From Granulicella sp. UBA5172 (GTDB taxonomy: Bacteria; Acidobacteriota; Terriglobia; Terriglobales; Acidobacteriaceae), in contig DHWW01000173.1 in the NCBI GenBank assembly GCA_002413385.1, forward strand, positions 3,675-8,854: a stretch of 5,180 nt of DNA. Direction: 5' to 3'. The first letter of the stretch is position 1. Every line of letters begins with the position of its first letter. Shown here piece after piece: positions 1-4,148 of this stretch. A program made the translations under genes and the position numbers. The notes beneath the pieces were generated by a model. The model was given only the letters and a program-made list of their open reading frames with translations. It made no database searches and was not told where the DNA came from.

Positions 1-120
1 CAGTTGGATTTGGCCCCGTTGGAAACCTCCACCCCTCCCCAGCTCGACCAGGCCATCAGCGCACTCCGCCAGGTCGAAGCCATCACCAGCGTCCGCACCG
101 TAGAGCTCGGCAAGCTGTAA
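1..120 (+). CDS. C-terminal end of an ACT-domain protein, possibly D-3-phosphoglycerate dehydrogenase (partial)
   Basis: An open frame runs from the left edge to a TAA stop at 118-120 and gives 39 residues. Its end, AISALRQVEAITSVRTVEL, has the shape of the last helix and last strand of an ACT domain: a helix carrying an xALRxVxxI pattern, then a short V-R-T-V-E-L strand. This is how many bacterial phosphoglycerate dehydrogenases (SerA, first step of serine synthesis) finish, and that is my preferred reading. Other ACT-ended amino-acid enzymes could end the same way. The catalytic and NAD-binding parts lie outside the window, so the identity is inferred from a short tail only. The next gene starts 49 bases downstream on the same strand, with a hairpin between them. 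Confidence 0.5.
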   Translation, partial: QLDLAPLETSTPPQLDQAISALRQVEAITSVRTVELGKL

Positions 121-130
121 ACTTTATCAA

Positions 131-152
131 GCCGCGGTTCATCCCCCGCGGC
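131..152 (+). terminator. GC-rich hairpin between the ACT-domain gene and ppiC-like gene
   Basis: A perfect 7-bp inverted repeat (GCCGCGG at 131-137, CCGCGGC at 146-152) encloses an 8-base loop, beginning 11 bases after the upstream stop codon. The position suits a transcription terminator or attenuator. No T-run follows, so it is not a standard intrinsic terminator. It may only slow RNA polymerase or protect the 3' end of the upstream message. The ribosome-binding sequence of the next gene (AGGAA, 156-160) begins just 4 bases after the stem. Confidence 0.4.
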
Positions 153-169
153 GTCAGGAATCCTCCCCG

Positions 170-1222
170 ATGCCTCAGACTTTTCGCACGATCAGCCTCA
201 CCTTAGCTTCCACGCTCATCCTCCTTGCCGGCTGCCACAAGGGCCCGCAACAGGGAGTCGTGGCCACAGTTAACGGTCATCCAATCTTCCAGACCGAAGT
301 CGACAAGGCCTACAACACGCAGTTGGCCAGCAATGCCAAGCAGCAGTCCCCGTCGCCCGATCAGGTCGATTCGCTCAAGCTCAACATCCTCCACACTCTC
401 ATCGTGGAAGCCATCGTCGAGCAGCGCGCCGCCAAGCAGAACCTCACTGCAACCGACGCCGAAGTCGATGCCAAGCTCGCCGAAATGAAGGCCCCCTACA
501 CCGAGGACCAGTTCCAGGCCAAGCTCAAGACCTCCAATCTCACCCAGGACGAGCTCCGGCGAGACGTCCGCCGCAACCTCACCCAGGACAAGCTCATCAA
601 CAAGGAGATCAACTCCCGCATCACCGTCACCGACACCGATGTGACCAACTACTACGAAGCGCACAAGAGTGGGTTCGATCTCCCTGAACCGGCGTATCAC
701 CTCGCCGAGATTCAGGTCACCGACCAGCCCACGGCGCAACCCGGCAACCTGCAGAACAACAAAGCCACCAGCGACTCGGACGCGCGCAAGAAGATCCAGG
801 CCATCAAGAATCGCATCGACTCCGGCGAGGACTTCGGTGAACTCGCAGCGAATTTCTCAGAGAACGCCGATACGGCTCCCAACGGCGGCGACATGGGCTT
901 TGTCTCCGATTCGCAGCTCAAGACCGACCCCACCATCTATGACGCCATCAGCAAGCTGAAGGCCGGCCAGACCACCGACATCATTCCGCAGGTCGACCCC
1001 AACACCCACAAGGCCGCCGGCTACTACATCTTCAAACTCCTCAGCCGCGACGCCGCCGGTCAGCGCGACCTCAGCGATCCGCGCGTGCAGCAGAGCATCC
1101 GCCAGCAGCTCCACGACAGCCGCTCGCAGCTGCTCAGGGCCGCCTATCAGGAGATCATCACCGACCAGGCCAAGGTCCAGAACTTCTTCGCCGAACAGGT
1201 CTTCAAAAACGACGCCCAGTAA
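170..1222 (+). CDS. Parvulin-type peptidyl-prolyl cis-trans isomerase lipoprotein (SurA/PpiC-like)
   Basis: A 350-residue exported foldase predicted to catalyse proline isomerisation and chaperone secreted or outer-membrane proteins. The N-terminus is a lipoprotein signal peptide with lipobox L-A-G-C at 19-22, so Cys22 would be lipidated. Residue +2 is His rather than Asp, which by the E. coli rule fits outer-membrane sorting. Residues about 30-150 form a helical, charged SurA-N-like region. Residues about 173-293 are the parvulin (rotamase) domain, with the opening strand AYHLAEIQV, the NFSEN segment at 228-232 and the hallmark GGDMGF at 239-244. There is one parvulin domain, unlike the two of E. 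coli SurA, so it is nearer to PrsA/PpiC-type proteins. The ATG at 170 is supported by AGGAA at 156-160, nine bases upstream. The next gene follows after 24 bases, so co-transcription is likely. Family is firm; client proteins are unknown. Confidence 0.88.
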   Translation: MPQTFRTISLTLASTLILLAGCHKGPQQGVVATVNGHPIFQTEVDKAYNTQLASNAKQQSPSPDQVDSLKLNILHTLIVEAIVEQRAAKQNLTATDAEVDAKLAEMKAPYTEDQFQAKLKTSNLTQDELRRDVRRNLTQDKLINKEINSRITVTDTDVTNYYEAHKSGFDLPEPAYHLAEIQVTDQPTAQPGNLQNNKATSDSDARKKIQAIKNRIDSGEDFGELAANFSENADTAPNGGDMGFVSDSQLKTDPTIYDAISKLKAGQTTDIIPQVDPNTHKAAGYYIFKLLSRDAAGQRDLSDPRVQQSIRQQLHDSRSQLLRAAYQEIITDQAKVQNFFAEQVFKNDAQ

Positions 1223-1230
1223 GTCCGGAG

Positions 1231-1236
1231 AGGAGG
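1231..1236 (+). promoter_or_regulatory. Strong Shine-Dalgarno site that sets a TTG start
   Basis: A full AGGAGG, inside the purine run 1227-1236, lies ten bases before the TTG at 1247. The reading frame is closed upstream by the TAA at 1220-1222, and there is no in-frame ATG before the signal peptide. This site is therefore the main evidence that the cytochrome gene starts at TTG. The strong site may offset the weak start codon. Confidence 0.75.
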
Positions 1237-1246
1237 CCAGACAGGT

Positions 1247-1615
1247 TTGAAAACGCCAATCAGAACGCGCCTTCCCCTCTACGCTCTACTCTCTACCCTC
1301 TACCCTCTGTTTCTCGCCGGCTGCCACTCCACGCCGCCGCCCGTACCGCTCGATCAACTCAACGCGCAGCAGACACACGGCCATGAAGTCTTCCAGGCCC
1401 ACTGCGGCCAGTGCCACTACGACCGCGACTCCGGCTCTCTGCACGGCCCACCGCTACTCGGCGTCTTCAAAAAACCGTACCTGCCCAGCGGAGCTCCCGC
1501 CAACGACGAGCGAGTGACCGTCACCATCCTCGAAGGCCACGGCCTCATGCCCGCCGACCGCAACCTTGACCCGCAAGACCTCAACAACCTGCTCGCCTAT
1601 CTCCACACGCTCTAG
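1247..1615 (+). CDS. Single-haem c-type cytochrome lipoprotein
   Basis: A 122-residue class I cytochrome c, predicted to carry electrons at the membrane surface on the periplasmic side. The haem site is HCGQCH, with haem-binding Cys53 and Cys56 and axial His57. The likely distal ligand is Met101 in the G-L-M-P motif, at normal spacing, and a closing helix (DLNNLLAYLHTL) ends the fold. The N-terminus is a lipoprotein signal with lipobox L-A-G-C ending at Cys26, followed by a short Pro-rich linker, so the protein is membrane-anchored rather than soluble. The TTG start is supported by the AGGAGG upstream and an in-frame stop at 1220-1222. The signal peptide is encoded by a tandem heptamer repeat (1277-1304). 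It sits between the isomerase gene (24 bases) and a membrane-protein gene (8 bases). The redox partner cannot be read from the sequence. Confidence 0.87.
   Translation: MKTPIRTRLPLYALLSTLYPLFLAGCHSTPPPVPLDQLNAQQTHGHEVFQAHCGQCHYDRDSGSLHGPPLLGVFKKPYLPSGAPANDERVTVTILEGHGLMPADRNLDPQDLNNLLAYLHTL
1277..1311 (+). repeat. Tandem heptanucleotide repeat CTCTACN inside the cytochrome signal peptide
   Basis: Four consecutive 7-base units share CTCTAC: CTCTACG (1277-1283), CTCTACT (1284-1290), CTCTACC (1291-1297) and CTCTACC (1298-1304). A degraded fifth unit, CTCTGTT, follows (1305-1311). The tract encodes the hydrophobic core LYALLSTLYPLF of the lipoprotein signal. Because 7 is not a multiple of 3, gain or loss of one unit would shift the frame; a change of three units would add or remove seven residues in frame. 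Confidence 0.85.
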
Positions 1616-1623
1616 GCCACACC

Positions 1624-2067
1624 ATGAACCCTCAAGACCCGCAACCCCCGGCCATTCCGCCCGCGCCTCACCCGGCGCAGGACACCGGCTTCCGCTCGCG
1701 CCACCTCCCCGGCATCGCCGCTGGAGAGAGCAAGGGCATGCTCCCCGGCATGGCGCTCATCGGCATGTACCTGCTGGTGCTCTCCATGCTCAACGCCTTC
1801 GCTGCGGTGCACGGCACCTTCGGCCTCGGCGCCGCGAAGTACAGCATCCTAGGCGTCTGCACGCTGCTGGTCATCGGCATCTTCGGCATGTTGCGCCTGC
1901 GCCGCTGGGGATGGTCGCTGGTCACGGCGGGCTGCCTCCTCATGGCCGCCGGCTACTTCTATGGCTTCCACCGCATGCACGCCCCGCCCTACATCATCAA
2001 CGGCCTCTTCGACCTCGTCTTCTTCCTCTACCTCAGCCGCACCGAAGTCCGCGAACGCCTCCGCTAA
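1624..2067 (+). CDS. Small four-helix membrane protein of unknown function
   Basis: A 147-residue protein I do not recognise. The first 38 residues are hydrophilic and rich in Pro and Gln. Four hydrophobic stretches follow, at about 40-62, 73-90, 97-115 and 121-138, ending in a short basic tail (RTEVRERLR). The basic RLRRW turn (91-95) between helices 2 and 3, together with the basic tail, suggests both face the cytoplasm. No catalytic or cofactor motif is evident; His63, His116 and His119 are the only histidines near the predicted helices. The ATG lies 8 bases after the cytochrome stop, with only a weak AGG (1614-1616) as ribosome site, so translational coupling to the cytochrome gene is plausible. 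Context suggests an accessory or anchor for the cytochrome, but that is a guess. A 17-bp duplication covers its stop codon. Confidence 0.75.
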   Translation: MNPQDPQPPAIPPAPHPAQDTGFRSRHLPGIAAGESKGMLPGMALIGMYLLVLSMLNAFAAVHGTFGLGAAKYSILGVCTLLVIGIFGMLRLRRWGWSLVTAGCLLMAAGYFYGFHRMHAPPYIINGLFDLVFFLYLSRTEVRERLR

Positions 2068-2090
2068 CCGAACGCCTCCGCTAACCGAAC
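2052..2090 (+). repeat. 17-bp tandem duplication over the stop codon of the membrane-protein gene
   Basis: The unit CGAACGCCTCCGCTAAC occurs perfectly twice (2052-2068 and 2069-2085), and the first five bases of a third copy follow (2086-2090). The first copy holds the last codons and TAA stop of the upstream gene. The second copy is therefore non-coding and leaves the protein unchanged. It looks like a recent slippage or duplication event. Confidence 0.92.
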
Positions 2091-2110
2091 CGCGCGCTGC
2101 CTACAAGGCT

Positions 2111-2122
2111 TACAATCTAGGT
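2111..2122 (+). promoter_or_regulatory. Candidate -10 box and weak ribosome site before lipA
   Basis: TACAAT at 2111-2116 matches the bacterial -10 consensus at five of six positions, in a locally AT-richer part of the 60-base gap. No good -35 box is seen 16-18 bases upstream. Transcription from here would start near 2123, only a few bases before the ATG at 2128, giving a leaderless or nearly leaderless message. The only ribosome-site-like sequence is AGGT at 2119-2122, which such a transcript would not include. If instead lipA is read through from upstream, AGGT would be its ribosome site. Confidence 0.35.
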
Positions 2123-2127
2123 AGCCC

Positions 2128-3060
2128 ATGGCTCCACTCGTTCAATCCGACGCTCTGATCCAGATTGATCTGACGCCGCACAAGCCGGTCGCCAAGCCCG
2201 CGTGGCTCAAGGCCCGCGCTCCCATGGGCGAGACCTTCCACAACCTCAAAAAGCTGGTCCGCGACCTCAGCCTCCACACCGTCTGCGAGTCCGCCCACTG
2301 CCCCAACATCGGCGAGTGCTGGAACCAAAAGACCGCCACCTTCATGATGCTCGGCAACCTCTGCACGCGCCGCTGCGGCTTCTGCGCCGTGCCCAAGGGC
2401 AAGCCCGAACCCATCGACCACACCGAACCCGCCCGCGTCGCCTATGCCGTCGCCCAGCTTGGCCTCGCCCACGCCGTCATCACCAGCGTCAACCGCGACG
2501 ACGACAACCTCGGCGCAGCCCAGGCCTTCGTCTCCGTGATCGAGCAGATCCGCCTGCAGGCCCCCGGCTGCCGCGTCGAAGTCCTCACCCCCGACTTCCA
2601 GGGCGTCCCCGCAGCCCGCCAGCTCGTCGTCGCCGCGCGCCCCGAGATCCTCAACCACAACATCGAGACCGTCCCCCGCCTCTACCGCGTCGCCAAATCC
2701 GGCGGCCGCTACGAGCGCAGCCTGGAATTTTTAGCTGCGGCAAAACGCGAGTCGGCCGCTCACGCACTCGGCCCCATCGTCACCAAAACCGGCATCATCG
2801 TCGGCATGGGCGAAGAGATGCACGAGCTTCTCGGCGTCTTCCGCGACCTCGCCGACCGCAAGGTCGACATCCTCACCATCGGCCAATATCTGCGCCCCAG
2901 CCGCGACCATCTCCCGATGTCCCGCTTCTACACCCCCGAAGAGTTCGCCTTCCTCAAGCACGAGGCGCTGCAGATGGGCTTCCGCCACGTAGAATCCGGC
3001 CCCCTCGTCCGCAGCAGCTACCACGCCCACGAACAGGCCCAGTCCACCGGCCTCGCCTAA
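2128..3060 (+). CDS. lipA: Lipoyl synthase (radical SAM)
   Basis: LipA inserts two sulfur atoms at C6 and C8 of the octanoyl chain on the lipoyl domains of pyruvate and 2-oxoglutarate dehydrogenases and the glycine-cleavage H protein. At 310 residues it has normal length. The auxiliary 4Fe-4S cluster motif CESAHCPNIGEC supplies Cys53, Cys58 and Cys64. The radical SAM motif CTRRCGFC supplies Cys79, Cys83 and Cys86. The C-terminal RSSY (295-298) carries the serine ligand typical of the family. The segments ITSVNRDD, TPDFQG, NHNIETVPRLY, GQYLRPS and MGFRHVESGPLVRSSYHA are all LipA hallmarks. Two small departures are noted: RDDDNLGAA where E. coli has RDDLRDGGA, and a few extra residues around 234-245. 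lipB is not in view. The ATG at 2128 follows a promoter-like box, so the gene may have its own promoter. Function is near certain. Confidence 0.97.
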   Translation: MAPLVQSDALIQIDLTPHKPVAKPAWLKARAPMGETFHNLKKLVRDLSLHTVCESAHCPNIGECWNQKTATFMMLGNLCTRRCGFCAVPKGKPEPIDHTEPARVAYAVAQLGLAHAVITSVNRDDDNLGAAQAFVSVIEQIRLQAPGCRVEVLTPDFQGVPAARQLVVAARPEILNHNIETVPRLYRVAKSGGRYERSLEFLAAAKRESAAHALGPIVTKTGIIVGMGEEMHELLGVFRDLADRKVDILTIGQYLRPSRDHLPMSRFYTPEEFAFLKHEALQMGFRHVESGPLVRSSYHAHEQAQSTGLA

Positions 3061-3089
3061 CCTCGGCACCGGCTCAACAAAATACTCTT

Positions 3090-4049
3090 CTACGCAAGCG
3101 CCCGCACCGGCATCGAAAGATCGTCCGGCTTCGGATAGCGCGGCGTCTTCGCCATGAACACCTCAATCGCCGCAACCGTCTGGATACCGCCTCGCGCGCC
3201 ATCGGCCATGCAGTTCATCGCCGCAGCAGCACACGCAAACTCCAGCTGCCGTTCCAACTCCCAACCCTGCAACAGGCCATAGATAAATCCGGCGTGGAAG
3301 ATGTCGCCAGCGCCCGTCGTATCCACGACCGGCACCTGGTACGCTGCGCTGAAATGGAACTCCCGTCCATCCCACGCCAGCACGCCATCGGGCCCAAGCG
3401 TCGCCGCCGTCAGCAGACATCCGAAGCGCTCCTGCATCTTGCGCAGCGCGCTTGGCAAGTCATCCTCTGCCATCAAGCGGCAGGGAAAATCGCGGCTCAC
3501 GATCAGGTAGTCGATGTTCTCAATCAGTGCCTCGACACCGGGATACCTCTCGTCCAGATCAGCCGTGACGGGAATCTTTGCCTCCCGCGCCCATCGAGCC
3601 GCAAGTGTTGCCGCAGCCGTGTCGTAGCCGTCCACATGCAGCACCCGCGCGCGCACAATCCACTCGCGCTCCAGCTCCTCCGGCTGCAGAATCAACCGCG
3701 CATCCCTGCGGCACAACACCGTCCGCTCCCCCGAGCCATCCACCAGGATCAGCGACCTCGAACTCGCCGCATTCTCCACCGTCACCAACCGCGCATCCAC
3801 ACCCGCCTGCGCAAACGCCTGCTCATGCAGCCGAGCCGCATCATCATCTCCCAGCTTGCCCACATACCGCGTCCGCACGCCCCAGGTCTGGCAAGCAACC
3901 ACCGCCGTCGCCACCTGCCCTCCCGGCATCACCGTCTCATGGCTGTACTCCACCTTGGAGCCGCAAGTCGGAAACTCCGCCAACGGAATCAGCGTGTCCG
4001 TAGCATTCAGGCCCACACCAACGAGATCGACTTGTAGCGTCAACGGCAT
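3090..4049 (-). CDS. PfkB/ribokinase-family carbohydrate kinase
   Basis: A 319-residue cytoplasmic kinase expected to phosphorylate a sugar or related small molecule with ATP. The N-terminal strand VGVGLNATD leads to the first PfkB signature region, with PGGQVATA near 42-49 followed by YVGKLGDD (62-69). The second signature DTTGAGD at 243-249 contains the anion-hole glycines and the catalytic base Asp249, followed by IFHAGFIYGL. The overall pattern (FPTCGSKVEYS early, GERTVL in the lid region, ARGGI near the end) recalls the ketohexokinase and sulfofructose-kinase (YihV-like) branch more than 6-phosphofructokinase, but the substrate cannot be fixed from sequence alone. The ATG at 4049 is the first possible start, because an in-frame TAG lies at 4061-4059; no good ribosome site precedes it. 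It follows the molybdoenzyme gene by 62 bases on the same strand and converges on lipA with 29 bases between stop codons. Confidence 0.88.
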   Translation of the reverse strand: MPLTLQVDLVGVGLNATDTLIPLAEFPTCGSKVEYSHETVMPGGQVATAVVACQTWGVRTRYVGKLGDDDAARLHEQAFAQAGVDARLVTVENAASSRSLILVDGSGERTVLCRRDARLILQPEELEREWIVRARVLHVDGYDTAAATLAARWAREAKIPVTADLDERYPGVEALIENIDYLIVSRDFPCRLMAEDDLPSALRKMQERFGCLLTAATLGPDGVLAWDGREFHFSAAYQVPVVDTTGAGDIFHAGFIYGLLQGWELERQLEFACAAAAMNCMADGARGGIQTVAAIEVFMAKTPRYPKPDDLSMPVRALA

Positions 4050-4055
4050 TCGGCC

Positions 4056-4086
4056 ATTCTAATCTTTGCGCCGCACGAAAGGTCGA
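4056..4086 (-). promoter_or_regulatory. Candidate promoter for a leaderless kinase transcript
   Basis: Read on the minus strand, TAGAAT (4061-4056) matches the -10 consensus at five of six positions. A poor -35 candidate, TCGACC (4086-4081), matches four of six with a 19-base spacer. Transcription would begin about one base from the ATG at 4049, so the message would be leaderless. This agrees with the lack of a ribosome site in front of the kinase gene. The evidence is motif matching only. Confidence 0.27.
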
Positions 4087-4100
4087 GCCCCGATCCAACC

Positions 4101-4148
4101 CAGTCCGCAACTCAGTCCGCAGCGATGTCCGCAGCCATGCCAGCAGCA
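4101..4148 (-). repeat. Imperfect 12-bp tandem repeat crossing the molybdoenzyme stop codon
   Basis: Four successive 12-base units (4101-4112, 4113-4124, 4125-4136, 4137-4148) share a core close to TGTCCGCAG on the plus strand; neighbouring units match at 9 or 10 of 12 bases. In the coding direction they encode the C-terminal tetrapeptides GMAA and DIAA and a final D, after a related GLAA. The last unit lies mostly beyond the stop, where the same pattern reads GAC TGA GTT GCG, so the stop replaces the variable second residue of the unit. Confidence 0.75.

Noticed and set aside
203..739. A 178-codon minus-strand frame antisense to the isomerase gene.
   Set aside because: The product is a Val/Gly/Leu/Glu-rich mirror of the sense codons with no motif, and the sense strand has clear signal-peptide and parvulin features.
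1566..2084. A 172-codon plus-strand frame over the four-helix protein gene.
   Set aside because: It overlaps both the cytochrome end and the membrane protein, and its product is an Arg/Pro/His-rich low-complexity sequence. The frame at 1624-2067 gives coherent hydrophobic helices instead.
3061..3089. Possible shared bidirectional terminator between lipA and the kinase gene.
   Set aside because: Only scattered 4-base pairings are visible and no T-run follows on either strand, so no terminator can be supported in this 29-base gap.
2202..4037. A 611-codon plus-strand open frame that overlaps lipA in another frame and runs antisense to the kinase.
   Set aside because: Its translation is dominated by Arg, Pro and His with no recognisable domain, as expected from the off-frame of GC-rich coding DNA. 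Both genes it covers have unmistakable family motifs in their own frames.
4040..4057. A tiny minus-strand upstream reading frame (ATG at 4057, five residues then TGA) overlapping the kinase start.
   Set aside because: It has no ribosome site and is short enough to arise by chance; under the leaderless promoter model its ATG would not be transcribed.
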